64,000 nt of DNA from Aegilops tauschii subsp. strangulata (GCF_002575655.3 NC_053037.3:322303294-322367293); one strand, 5' to 3'. Positions 1-12,103 are shown, counted from the stretch's first letter. Translations and numbers: made by a program. Notes: generated by a model not told the origin, from the sequence alone.

Positions 1-13
1 TCCTGTTGATCGA

Positions 14-470
14 GAGGGGTGTGGCGTACCGCAAAACGTGACCCCACGGGCTACTGTTCATCTCCACCGTCGACCTCCTCCAGCCTCCACGGGCTACTGT
101 TCATCCACCGTCGACCTCCTCCAGCCTCCACCTGCGACTGTTCATCCACAGGCTCCTGTTCATCCAACCTCCACCGCTCCTCCACTGGCTACTGTTCAAC
201 CAGCCCTCTCCACGAGTCCTGTTCAACCACCCCTCCACAGGCTACTATTCATCCAGCCCTCCACCAGCTACTGTTCAACCCGCCCTCCCCGGGGTCCTAT
301 TCATCCGGCCCTCCACAGGGTCCTGTTCATCCACCCCCAACCGGCTCGATCGGGGTCCTGTTCATCCAGCGTCAACGACCTCTACTACCACATGGTCCTG
401 TTCATCCAAACCCCACCGGGAACTGTTCATCCAACCCCCAACAACGCTCACTGTTCACCAAGAGGTAGCA
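14..470. repeat. CACTA subterminal repeats, 'CTGTTCATCCA' type
   Basis: About twenty degenerate copies of a C-rich unit built round TACTGTTCATCCA or CTGTTCATCCA occur at irregular short spacing. Open frames here are repeat translations with no protein character. In CACTA elements such subterminal repeats bind the transposase; that role is family knowledge and was not tested here. Confidence 0.7.
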
Positions 471-640
471 GGTTCGATCGGCTTCAGTTAGCAGCAGTAG
501 CGAAGGAATCGCTCGATCGGGTTCAGTTAACAGCCGGATCGATCGATCGCTCAGGTTCAGTAACGCGTATCCTGGAGTGGAATCGCTCAGGTTCAGTAGG
601 CGAACGCCTCCCTCGGGTTCAGTTAGAGCCCAATGCCTCG
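470..640. repeat. CACTA subterminal repeats, 'CGATCGGGTTCAGTTA' type
   Basis: A second array holds at least six copies of a unit containing (C/G)GGTTCAGT(T/A)A, often preceded by GATCGCTC or CGATCG. It lies between the TGTTCATCC array and the terminal 320 bp. The terminal part also repeats TCATAGAAGTG and TATGACAG, another feature of Triticeae CACTA ends. Confidence 0.6.
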
Positions 641-964
641 CACCCACGTGCGTACGTGTATGAGAGAAACGCGCATCGCTCGGCCCCCGACCACCCACCG
701 TAACCGGGAACTCCCCGATATTTTCCTCGCCCTCACTTCTACCACGGTTTTTTCCATCATGGATGACCCAAAGAATGTCATCCAGCTGCGTCTCCGGTCC
801 GCCCAGGACGAAAAGCCCATTTTCTGTCATAGAAGTAGGAGCCCACCACATCTATGATGATACCGGGTTTTGTCACAATTACCGTCATAGAAGTGTCATA
901 AGCATGACAGAAAAAAATTCGTTCGGCCCAAAATGTCACGAATGTGTCTTTTTTTGTAGTGTAA

Positions 965-1996
965 GCCGCCCAATCCCATAAGACCTGCTGCTGAAGTTCC
1001 TTCACAATAGGCTGCGGAGGATGTTATCATTACTGGCACTGGCTACACTAAGCCTGGGGACCCCACCATGCTGTCCAAGCATTCGCCAAAGAGGAGTTAA
1101 TTCAAAAGAGCAAGGCCAAGTTTGATGTTGCAAATTACTCACACTTAGGCGTCAGCGAATTATACTCTGGTTATCTGAGCCAGCTACACACTGGTCGTGA
1201 TCTGGAAGCAGACTTAGTGAAGAAACTGCGCCAGAAATATGAGGTATGAACATATGTTTCCTTTACACATATAGCCATCCAGCCCCCAAGTCTTATCATT
1301 AGGAAAAGATACTTTTGAGTAGGGTTAAGACTTGTCCATATGTTTCTACAATCTTAAAGTCGTAGCCCTCATGGGCCGGCTTATCTTGATAAAGCTGAGC
1401 CGGTTCATTTTCATTATTTGAAAGAATCTCCAGACCGTAGCCCTCATGGGCCGGCTTATCTTGATAAAAGATGAGCCAGTTCAAAAAATACAAATGCTAG
1501 AAATAACTTCCGCACACATTAGCCGCCAAGTGTCAACTACTTTGCTTGCAACATGCTTGAGACTTGTCTGTAGATTGTGTCCTACCAAATATGCTTATAA
1601 CTTGTTTAACTCTCACTTGGAGGATGCTTTAACTTAGGTTCAATCCCAGGTGGCTGATTTAAAGACCAGGCTTGAACAGCAAGAGGCTGAAACACGCGAA
1701 GCTGACTCCAAGCTCAAGCTTAATCTTGAAGATAGTGAGAAGCTCAAAAGTGGATTCTCCACAGAAAGAACCGCCTATGACAAGGACAAGGCCGCCTTGG
1801 TTCAAAGAGTAGAGACTGCCGAATCTTCTTTGAAGGAAACTGCTGCAGAATTGACCGGCTTAAAATGCCGCATATCTCAGATGACAGCTGCCATCTTTGG
1901 TAAGTAACTCAGGCTGTTTTGACCACTTCCAATTTTTCACCTTGATCCCCCCGGCGACTTACCTGTGCACTTTATTCAACAGGCCCCAGGAGTACC
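965..1996 (+). pseudogene. Antisense ORF of element C, 5' visible part
   Basis: This is the C-terminal half of a Transposase_28-like 'putative gypsy type transposon' protein, running opposite to the pol genes of C. Exon a (about 965-1243) encodes a segment containing TGYTKPGDPT, then KEELIQKSKAK and LEADLVKKLRQKYE. The frame shifts by one base near 1085 and there is a TAG near 1012. An intron runs 1244-1637 (GTATGA to TTAG). Exon b (1638-1899) encodes a heptad-rich coiled coil from VADLKTRLEQQ to TAAIFG. A second intron runs 1900-1982 (GTAAGT to ACAG). Exon c begins at 1983 and is interrupted by element A at 1996, resuming at 26225. Its function is unknown. The N-terminal domain is missing from the window. 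Confidence 0.7.
1362..1500. repeat. 75-bp tandem repeat in the intron of C's antisense ORF
   Basis: Two units start with GTAGCCCTCATGGGCCGGCT at 1362 and 1437, exactly 75 bp apart, the second incomplete. They lie inside the 1244-1637 intron. Similar-period arrays of different sequence occur elsewhere in element C. Confidence 0.8.
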
Positions 1997-4900
1997 TGTC
2001 AGGACCCCGATTCTAAGTCACACCGATCTAGCCTGTAACACCTCATATCACTTTGCGGCCTCACGCACGGTATTCCCACGGGTGTCGCCTTACCATGGCC
2101 CGGGACCATTTGCGCCTTTTGGCTCACGTATATGATAGTGTCGCTAGCATCCATATGACGGAGAACCTGGGCCGACATGACTAGTCGTGAACCCAAAGTG
2201 GCACTAACTTACGGGGACAGGCATACATGAATCAACATCGAGCATGTCGGTCAGCAGCGTGCGAATCCGGGCTGTAGCACTAGGCTAACAGGACTCCGGG
2301 AACCCGGGCTATAGCGGTCTAGGCAGGACTCCGGATGTCACCGCGTGACATTTCCCCGAAGGGACAGACACATGAACGAAGTGAATCACATGCCGGCCAG
2401 TCAAGTGTTCCGAAGCAGTAGTGCTGGGCTAGCAGGACTCCGGTGAACCGGGCTGTAGCGGACTACTATGGCTCATGGAAGCACAGGACTACATTTCCCC
2501 ATAAGAGAGGCTACCAAGGATAAACAACTAGGTTGTCGGATCCCACACATACCAAGCATTTCAATCATACACACAATATGCTCGATATGTGTAAATACAA
2601 CATGGCATCACAACATAACTCTACGACTCAAGTATTTATTCATTAGGCTCCGAGGAGCCAAGTATTACAAACATGGGTCTCATGACCCCAACATACAGAG
2701 CATACAAACAACAAGCACATGCGGAAGCTTAACTTGTCTGAGTACAGACAACTACAAATGAAGAAGGCTGAGAAGCCTGACTATCTACAAGACCCTGTCG
2801 AGGGCACAAGATCGTAGCTGAGGTAACAAGCTAAACGTCGAAGTCCACGCGGAACTACTAGCAAGACTGACGTCTCTATGCAAAAACATAAAATAGGCAA
2901 ACGTGAGTACAAATGTACCCAGCAAGACTTACATCAGGACTAACTACATATGCATCGGTATGAACAAAGGGGGTAGTGGAGTTTAACTGCAGCAAGCCAG
3001 CTTTGACTCGGTGGCTATCCCAAACTACGACTGCAAGTAACTCTTTTGAGGTGGCGCACACGAGTCCACATATTCACCATGTCAATACACCACTATGGAT
3101 CCGCTCCCGTCTCCCTACGAGAAGGCCATCCATAGCACTCACGCTTATCTTGCGAGTTTTAGAGTATCCACTTTAAGTTATCTATGAACCGTACAGGCAA
3201 CCCAGAAGTCTTTTACCGCGGACACGGCTATCCGAATAGATGATGTTAACCCTGCAAGGGTGTACTTCTTCACACACACTCTCGCCACTTACCACCATGT
3301 ACACATCGTGTATCTCGGCAACCTTCAAGCGGAAGCCTGGCGAGGGAGTCGGCCACGACCTGACTAACCACACAAGTCTCTAGTCCAGGTTTATTGCCTA
3401 TTCGGGTTCCATCCGCAAGGAGATCCGGCCGGGGTGTCGCTCACGGCACCAAACGATGTGTACAGGGTTCCAAGCCCACCAAACGGGCGGCGCTTGGCAT
3501 ACCCGGCCACGGTGCCTAGTCTGACCCAAGCCCACCTGTACCAGGTGCCACTTGGTAGACTACTAACACTACCTACAAACACCAGAAACTAGTTGCAACT
3601 CCTGGACAGAGATCAGGTTGATTAATAAGTCGAGAGAGCTTGGAGCGCCCGGAGCCCAATGTTTGGTAGTAACTGTTCATGGATCACAAACACAGAACTC
3701 AGTTCCTGAGGACGGCTACAATGAGACAACCCACCATGTACTCCTACATGGCCTCTCACCGCTACCTTTACCAAATCGTGTTCACACACTTAGCTCAAGA
3801 CAGTAGGACATGTTCACCACATTCCAATTCATCCCCGATGAACCAGACCTGACTCAACTCTAAGCAGTAGCAGGCATGACAACAAGCATGAATGAGTAGG
3901 CACATCAGGGCTCAAACAACTCCTACTCATGCTAGTGGGTTTCATCTATTTACTGTGGCAATGACAGGTCATGCAGAGGAAAGGGTTCAGCTACCGCAGC
4001 ATGTAACAGTTGAAATGTTGTTGTCCTAATGCAGTAAAAGAAAGCAGGAGCGAGAGAGTGGGATTGTATCGGAATGAACAAGGGGGTTTTGCTTGCCTGG
4101 CACTTCTGAAGATAGTATAGCTCTTCATCGGTGTCATCAAACTCATCGTCGGAACATCGTCTACTGAGAGGGGACAAATACCGGCAAACAAGAAGAGACA
4201 CAATCAATGCAATGCAACAATATGATGCATGATCATTATATGGCAATATGCTAGTGTTTGAGCTAATGCAACTAGCAATCATATTAAATGAAGTTGGTTC
4301 GAACCAAAGGTTCAAATTCAAACTCCATATGTGATTATTTAAATGCCAAACATTTGATTTGACCTATTCAACAACTATAAGTTGTTCCAACATGCATGAA
4401 AATGGTACAGATGGATAGATTGCATCCTGATAATTTTTCATATATAAATCTTTTCAATCTGAGTTATAGATTATTTTCTATGATTTTTAGAAGTTTTAAC
4501 TATTTTCTAGAATTTCCTGGTTATTGAAAAAGCCAGAAAAGCTTTATGGCATCAGCATGTCAACCGACGCGGTCCAGGTCAAACCTGACCTGTCGGGCCC
4601 ACTGGTCAGTGACAGAGGCGCTAATCCCGCGTTGGCTCATGCTTCGACTCACTACGGGGCCCACTATCTGTGGCTATGGGGTGGTTAGCTAACAGTGATT
4701 AGCACTAATCACGCGGCCACGTCGGCGCGGCTGGGGATTAGCCGCCGCTGACCTTGACAGACGGTGGAGGCACGCCGGAATCGCTACTCCGGCGACGGTT
4801 TGATGCGCGGGAGGGCTCTACGGGTTCCTGGCATTGGGGCGCTTCTAGTGGTGCTGGGGTGGCCGGGAACGACGGTGGCGAGCACATCCGCGGCGGCCGG

Positions 4901-6084
4901 AGTTCGGACGTCCATCGTTCCGACGTTGCAGGGCACAGCATGAGCAATGGGTACTTGCTACGGCCCCGTGGTGACGCGCTGAGCGTGGTGACGCGCTTGG
5001 TTTCGAGCTCAATTGGACGTGGCCACGGCGGTGAGGAGCTCAAGCGGCGGCGCGATTTGGTCAGCAAGGGGCGGCGGCTACAGTGCGTAACGAGCTCGGG
5101 GAAGAGGGGCTTTCGACGCGGAAGCTCACAGTGGTTGCAAAGGGCGTCGACACGGGCTCGGGGAAGGCCAGATGGCGACGTACGGCTGGCGGCGATCTCG
5201 GACGGCCGAGGAGGAAAACTGTGGCATTGGAGGTGCAGCAGAGCTTCTGGCGCCGCGTGACTCGGTGGGGAGGACAAAGACGGCGAGGCAGAGACGCCTG
5301 GGACGGAGAGGGAGCGAGGGAGTGGCTGTGGCCGCGGCGGTGCACGGCGGCGCTCTCTGACACGTTCGGGTCCGGGCGGGAGAGAGAGCAGAGGAGAGGG
5401 AAGGCACGGGAGGAGAGTGAGGGGGTACGGGGCTGGCGCGTGGCGTCTTCCAGAGACGTTCGGGCAAGCAGGCAGAGAGGAGGTGGCCGGGCGCGTGCGT
5501 ACGCGCCACGGGCACACGCCCTCATGCCTACTAGCACGAGGTTGAAGACAGGGGAGGAGTTGGGCTGCGCTGGCTACAGTGTTGGGCCGCACATGTGGGC
5601 TGCAGGTAAGCCAGGTAAGTTCTTCTCTCTCTCTGCTTTTCTCTATTTTTTTCTCTTTTCTATTTTTGCAGTCTGTTTGTGATTTAGTTCTAAGACCAAA
5701 TCAATTTAAAAATTCATAAAAATAATTGTGTGAACTAAATGGACTTATCCAAATCCACACAACAATTTTCAGAATTATTGAACATATATTTATTATATAA
5801 TAAATATAGATCCAATTCAAATATTTATTGGATTAATTCAAAGGCCCAAAATAATTGTTTCTGAGATTCTAAAAATATTGGTTTGAATTTTATCCCTTGC
5901 CAATATTTCCACAGATTCACAGGAACATTTTCTTGGACTTATTTGAAGCATTTTTTATTTTGGTCATTTTCAGAAATGATTTCTGAGGCTTTCACATGTC
6001 CCCATTTCCAGTTCATTGAAAAATAAACATGATGACATGGATGCAGATGCAACTAATTACAAACAAAGATCTAGGGCTGTGACA
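1997..6084 (-). repeat. Element A 3' LTR (4.1 kb, uninterrupted)
   Basis: On the minus strand it begins TGTCACAGCCCTAG at 6084 and ends in TGACA at 1997. It is collinear with 13420-14547 plus 23235-26224. It still contains the undisturbed target site of element D (GAGAAGGCCATCC near 3119). It is AT-rich for the first 450 bp of the minus strand, then very GC-rich (4740-5600). The other copy has about 20 extra bases near 24665. Confidence 0.9.
4738..5592 (-). other. Long open frame in GC-rich part of element A 3' LTR
   Basis: A 284-codon frame runs in the transcription sense of element A, starting about 490 nt inside the LTR. The translation is rich in Pro, Ser and Arg and has no domain I recognise. 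The same frame is open in the sister LTR (24917-25732), differing by substitutions and a shift near its end. GC-rich DNA has few stops, so this may simply be untranslated leader. Evidence for a protein is weak. Confidence 0.3.
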
Positions 6085-8220
6085 ACTCACCCCCACTAAA
6101 CAAGAATCTCGTCCCGAGATTCAAGACGTGAGGTAAGAAGACAGAGGGGTCACAAGGCTAACACGATCTCATGATCCACCTGCCCTTCTCGAAGATGTTG
6201 GTTCATTGCTCCAATTGATCTTGACGTCTTTGCTTTCGAGATCTTCACCCAGCATGACAACGAGAAAAAAGGGAGAATTTTAGAAGAATCGATCTTCTTG
6301 AGGTTCGAGCAACTTAGGATCATCTCAAAGATCACAAGATCAACTCACGGAATGAGACGTGGAGCATCTCTGGAGCTGAGAGGCAAAACACACCTCGGGG
6401 GGGGGGGGATTGTAAGGAGCTGATGACGAAGGTTCAATTTGTTAGGCAACAATTCCACGCTTGAGTAAGATGGTGCAAGGGTTCAAAGTAGTGAGGAGAT
6501 AATTACCATGATTCCATAACGGGACACCTTAGGGAAGGTGACTCATAGAATTATTCCCTTAAGTGGCAAAAAGAATTACTTTTGATACAAAGATCATTGA
6601 AACTCTTTATACCAGCCTAAGGCAATCACAAACGATTGTTTGACGGGGTTCAAAAGGAACACACTAGAATGGATGATGTGGACTACCTTGTTGAAGACAA
6701 CGCAATGGATGATTTTGCTTATCATCGGAAATGGGTGGAATCCATGGGACCACTTTTGAAGATGATCCTGAATAAGAATTACTATGGAGGCAGCCCATAG
6801 TGAAATGGCACAAAGACGGTGTAAGCTAGGAACAAAATGCAAATGTTGGAATGTTCCAACCATCATATCTGCCTGAGATTCAGATCTGGTTAGTAACAGG
6901 ATACTTCAGACTCAACATGTCTGCAAAAGAAAGTTTGCAACACAATTCGACGAGATAACGTTGCGAGATTCTCGGGAAATGAACTACGATAGCAAGCTCC
7001 AAAATATGAGCTGGTTCTGCTACACACATGTGAACACGTTGTCCAAGACAAGCATGACCACATGGAAGTCTTACAACAAACACTACCGAGTTCTGGTTGG
7101 GAACCATCATCGAGGATAGCAAAGTCCTTACTTAAGTCATGATTAGCTCTTAAGAAGGAACTTCTTCTCCTAGAACAAGTCAATCAGTGGCTTGCTGTGC
7201 TAGGGATACATATGGAATGAAGGTTGCAAGTCTCCAGACGACAGAATACTTCGCACGTGCATGACTAACTTGGGATGATTCCAAAGGAAGCAAAACTACT
7301 TTCTCGAATTCACGGTGGCAACTTTCACCAAATGCACGTGAATCAGAGGTAGTCACTTCTTTCCTCCAAGCATATGCTTCATGAATGAAACACGAAGAAA
7401 TGCTTACACAAGTTTCCAACACTAGCTTGATGTCCAACAACATCATGGAGGAGATAAGGATGTTGTCAATGGGCTCAACAACAATTTATCAAGATTTCCA
7501 TAAAATGGAATTCCACAACTATGTGAACAAGGTGATAGAATTGGTCAGACCAAAAGATGTAATGGTATATGCTCGAGGAATCAACCACGAGTAAGACAAC
7601 ATTACGAATATCATTGGTTCTGATTTGATTTGAAGATAGCCCATACTCAAATCAAAGTTTGATAAGTCAATAGGTCCAACAACTGATCACAGGGACCAAC
7701 CGATGAAGATATCATCTTTCTTCAACACACACACACACAAAAAGATATCCCTTAACACGAAATAAGTTAGACAAGCTTTTATCTTCCAACTCTCCAAGTT
7801 GTTGTTTGGCTTAACCAACTAGCTCAGGGGTATCCAACACAGATTCTTGGAGAAGGGGCGGTTACAAGAAACCAACTTGATCACGAACTCAACATAGCGG
7901 TCAGGTGACAACCTGGTAACACTTCCGAGAAGATATTCGGAAAATCACGAACCACCGAAATGTTATTAAGCTCGGGAGCAATCTTGCTTTTGAGGCAAGA
8001 TGATATGATCCAAAGAGCGAGGGATTGACACAATCCTAACTCATTGATCGAAGAGTGCACCGGAAATAAGGACTAGTAGCACGATCAATCTTAGGGTGAT
8101 GATTCAACAATCAACACGCTAAGAATGAGATTATTGTCCATTAACTACCAAGCAACGGGGTTGCTAGGAGTATTGATTGCACACATTACGATTCCCTTGT
8201 CGGTATTCCGGTTACTACAA
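6085..8220 (-). other. Element A internal domain, non-coding (PPT side)
   Basis: No frame of coding quality occurs on either strand. The first bases read on the minus strand as a purine-rich AGTGGGGGTGAGT directly before the LTR, the likely polypurine tract that primes plus-strand DNA. The stretch also holds a run of 12 G (6397-6408) and a CA microsatellite (7724-7739). The last five bases, TACAA (8216-8220), are the target duplication of the solo LTR. Confidence 0.7.
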
Positions 8221-11200
8221 TGTGACGCCCGGATAGTTAAGCTATAGTGAACCTCCGTTAATGATGCCTCGTCACCTCGGTTACTGTTGATAAACTCGTG
8301 TCAGATCAAAACCCAGTCCGAATTTCAAATCTTAAAGTAAAACCAAACAACAAAAGTTTTCAAACAATAAAACAAAAATGTTCGGGTTGTGACAATTATT
8401 GCATAGGTAGATCTGTTGAAGAACCCATATTTAAATAAGATATTTAAATGCACGATAGTAGATAAAACCGTGGCAAAACAATTATTTAAATGCAAATACT
8501 AAACAAATTTTAAACTAATTCATTTGGACACCAAGTTTGTTGAGGAAGTGGCCTATGTTATTATGATAATTTAAAAGCTGGGGTTATATTTTTGTAAAAT
8601 GGATTGCTAACTAAAATAAATAAATCAGAGAGGAAAATGAACAAAAGACAAAACAAAATAAAAACCCCCCTCTCTTCCCTGGGCCACGGCCTAACCGGCC
8701 GCTCGCTAGGCCGGCCCATCACCCCGCTCTCCCTGGCCATATGGCATCCCCACGCGGAGCGAACCCTAGCGACCCCTCCCCACGTACCCTACCCCCCCCC
8801 CCCCCCGCTTCACTCCTCTCCCTCGTCACTCCCCCCCACGATCCCGATCTGGATCGGGACCCCGCTTCCCCGACGCCGCGCCCGACCCGCCGGCCATGGA
8901 GGCCCCGTGCGCCTGCAGCTTCACCTCCAGCAGGCCGCCGCCTCGCGCCGTCCCCGTCTTCGCTCATCCTCAAGCGTGGCCACGCCTGAAGACCGTTGTC
9001 CCCGCCCCCGCTTCTCCTACCCCGACCGGCTCCTCCACCGGACTCCGTCGAGCCTCGTCGCCCCCGACCCGAGCCGCCACGACATCGCCGGATCACTTCT
9101 CCGGCCTCGCCCTCACCGGACCATCTCGACCCACACTGCCTAACCCCTACCGCCCCTGTGAGCTCCCCCTCTCTTCTCTCCCCTGCGCGCCCTGCCTCTC
9201 CCCCGCGCTCGGCTCCGCCGTCGCCCGCGGACAGCCTCACCCGTCCAACACCGCGGTGCCCCGCCCGCGCGTCTCGCTCCGGCACCCCGCCTCCGGCCTC
9301 CTTTCCACGCCCGCGCGCGCCCGGGGCATGCCTTGCCCTGGCTCAGCTCAGCTTCTGCTCGCCGCCAAGATGCGCTCGCGCGCGAACCACGTCGCCCCGC
9401 CGCGCGCGCCCCGCCTCTGCCGGCCGCCGCCGCTGCCCGATGCTCCACCCTGCCGCTGGCCTCCTGCAGCCACCGCCGCCGCCCGCGACTTCCGTCGCCG
9501 TCCACCGCTGCTGGCCGGCGACCAGGTCTAGTCGCCCGCGCCCCGGCGCTGGCTTGCGTCGTGCGCGCCCTGCGCCCTCTCGGGCACACGCCCGTTCGGG
9601 CTACGCCCGCACCCAGCGCCCGCTAACCCACTAAGGCCCCTAGGGCCAATGACACGTGGGGCCTGGCCCGAGAACGTTTTTATAAAATAAAAATAAGTAA
9701 AAATGAATTAATAAAATTTATAATTAATTAATTAGTGAATTAATTAAGTTAATTAATCTTATTTAATTAATCTGATTGACTTGTTAGTTTAATTAAATAG
9801 TAATTAGTTTAACTAAACCCTAGTTACCTAAACAGAGTATGACAGGTGGGTCCCACTGGACCCACACATCAGTTTGACCAGTCAACACCTCTGTTGACTG
9901 CTGACGTCATGCTAACGTCATGATGACATCAGCATGCACTATTCTGGATAATGTTGAATTAAATTAATCAAATAGATTCTAAAAATGATTTAAAACTTTA
10001 GAAAATCATATAAAATAAATCGTAGCTCGAATGGAAAAACTTTGTACATGAAAGTTGCTCAGAACGACGAGACGAATCCGGATATGCAGCCCGCTCGTCC
10101 GCCAGACATCCCTAGCATAGCAAACACGCAACTTTCCCCCTCCGGTTCATCTGCCCGAAAACGCGAAACACCGGGGATACTTTCCCGGATGTTTCCCCCC
10201 TTCGTCGGTATCACCTCCTACCGCGTTAGGGCATACCTAGCACCGCGTATTGCCTCGTTATGTTTTGTGATGCTTTGTTTGCTCCGTATTTACTGTTTCT
10301 TCCCCCCTCTTCTTCCCCGGTAGACCCCGAGACCGGCGCTGATGCCACCGAGTACGACTACGTCACCGACGACCCTTCTTCTTGTGCAACAGAGCTTCCA
10401 GGCAAGCCTCCCCCCCTTGATCACCATATATCGCCTATTCTTCTCTATACTGCTTGCATTAGAGTAGTGTAGCATGTTACTACTTTCGGTTAATCATATT
10501 CTGCTGCATAGCCTGTCATTGTTGCTACAGTTGTTACCCTTACCTGCAATCCTAAATGCTTAGTATAGGATGCTAGTATTCCATCAGTGGCCCTACACTC
10601 TTGTCCGTCTGCCATGTTATACTACTGGGCCGTGATCACTTCGGGAGGTGATGACGGGCATATGCTATATACTTGATACTGTTACATTACTTATGATACT
10701 GTTCGGAGATGGGGGCTGAAGGGGCAGGTGGCTCCATCCCGGTCTAGGTGGGCCTGGGTTCCCGACGGCCCCCGACTGTTACTTTATGGCGGAGCGATAG
10801 GGCAAGTTGAGACCACCTAGGAGAGAGGTGGGCCTGGCCCTGGTCGGCGTTCGCGGTTACTTTAAAATAACACGTTTAACGAGTTCTTGGTATTTGATCT
10901 GGGTCTGGCCACTGGCCTATACGCACTAACCAACTATGCGGGAACAGTTATGGGCACTCGACGTCGTGGTATCAGCCGAAGCCTTCGTGACGTCAGCAAC
11001 TGAGTGGCGCGCGCCGGATTGGAACGTAAGCCTGCTCTTGTATTAAGGGGGCTAGTTCTGCTTCCGGCCGCCCATGCAACGTGCAGGTGTGCAATGGGCC
11101 CAGGCCCCTGCACCATAGGATTTAGACCGGCGTGCTGACCTCTCTATTATGCCTAGGTAGGGCTGCGGCGTGTTGATCTTCCGAGGCCAGGCATGACCCA

Positions 11201-12103
11201 GGAAAGTGTGTCCGGCCAAATGGGATCGAGTGTGTTGGGTAATGTGGTGACCCCTGCAGGGAAGTTTATCTATTCGAATAGCCGTGTCCGTCGGTAAAAG
11301 GATGACCCGGAGTTGTACCTTGACCTTATGACAACTAGAACTGGATACTTAATAAAACACACCCTTCCAAGTGCCAGATATAACCCGGTGATCGCTCTCT
11401 AACAGGGCAACAAGGGGAGGATCGCCGGGTAGGATTATGCTATGCGACGCTACTTGGTGAACTTACCATCTACTCTCTTCTACATGCTGCAAGATGGAGG
11501 AGGCCAGAAGCGTAGTCTTCGACAGGATTAGCTATCCCCCTCTACTCTGGCATTCTGCAGTTCAGTCCACCGATATGGCCCTTTACACATATACCCATGC
11601 ATATGTAGTGTAGATCCTTGCTTGCGAGTACCTTGGATGAGTACTCACGGTTGCTTTTCTCCCTCTTTTCCCCCTTTCCATTCTACCTGGTTGTCGCAAC
11701 CAGATGCTGGAGCCCAGGAGCCAGACGCCACCATCGACGACGACTCCTACTACACCGGAGGTGCCTACTACTACGTGTAGGCCGCTGACGACGACCAGGA
11801 GTAGTTTAGGAGGATCCCAGGCAGGAGGCCTACGCCTCTTTCGATCTGTATCCCAGTTTGTGCTAGCCATCTTATGGCAACTTGTTTAACTTATGTTTGT
11901 ACTCAGATATTGTTGCTTCCGCTGACTCGTCTATGATCGAGCACTTGTATTCGAGCCCTCGAGGCCCCTGGCTTGTATTATGATGCTTGTATGACTTATT
12001 TATGTTTTTAGAGTTGTGTTGTGATATCTTCCCGTGAGTCCCTGATCTTGATCGTACACGTTTGCGTGCATGATTAGTGTACGATTGAATCGGGGGCGTC
12101 ACA
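8221..12103 (+). mobile_element. Solo LTR of a Ty3/gypsy element inside element A
   Basis: The 3.9 kb block starts TGTGACGCCCGG, ends GGGGGCGTCACA, and is flanked by identical TACAA copies (8216-8220 and 12104-12108). A single LTR with an intact target duplication and no internal domain is the product of recombination between the two LTRs of a full element. The start resembles Triticeae gypsy LTRs with kilobase-scale LTRs, so I read it as plus-oriented. Base composition is zoned: AT-rich to 8660, GC-rich 8660-9640, then AT-rich. It has a 15-C run at 8792-8806. The GC-rich zone has many stop-free frames with no recognisable domain. Confidence 0.88.
9873..9936 (+). promoter_or_regulatory. Cluster of W-box and TGACG (bZIP-type) motifs in the solo LTR
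   Basis: Within 64 bp there are TTGACC, GTCAA and TTGACT (W-box cores), then a palindromic TGACGTCA at 9902-9909, AACGTCA and TGACATCA. AT-rich sequence with ATATAAAATAAAT follows near 10010. WRKY and bZIP sites are known in stress-inducible plant LTR promoters; activity here is inference. Confidence 0.35.

Larger units (their letters stand above)
1..961. mobile_element. CACTA (DTC) transposon, right terminal part
   Basis: The block ends in the inverted terminal motif CACTACAAAAAAAGACAC (read on the minus strand, outermost base 961), the signature end of Triticeae CACTA elements. Inside it lie two arrays of short subterminal repeats, usual for this superfamily. The base right after the end is the start of an unrelated retrotransposon exon, so 961 is a real junction. 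The possible 3-bp target duplication TAA (962-964) cannot be confirmed because the left end lies outside the window. No transposase gene is visible in this part. Confidence 0.85.

Noticed and set aside
2468..2761. Small frames in element A's LTR that appear in both copies
   Set aside because: Present in both LTRs only because the LTRs are copies; no domain or start context.
5608..5672. Plus-strand intron-like signature (GTAAGT ... TTTTTGCAG) in both LTRs of A
   Set aside because: It lies antisense to the element's own orientation and joins no coding exon. Probably a pyrimidine-rich stretch that mimics splice sites.
4754..5682. Plus-strand open frames in the GC-rich part of element A's LTR
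   Set aside because: They are antisense to the element, have no recognisable domain and mirror the low stop density of GC-rich DNA.
8604..9634. Several Pro/Arg/Ser-rich frames of 80-212 codons on both strands in the solo LTR
   Set aside because: Overlapping frames on both strands with the same composition point to GC bias, not genes.
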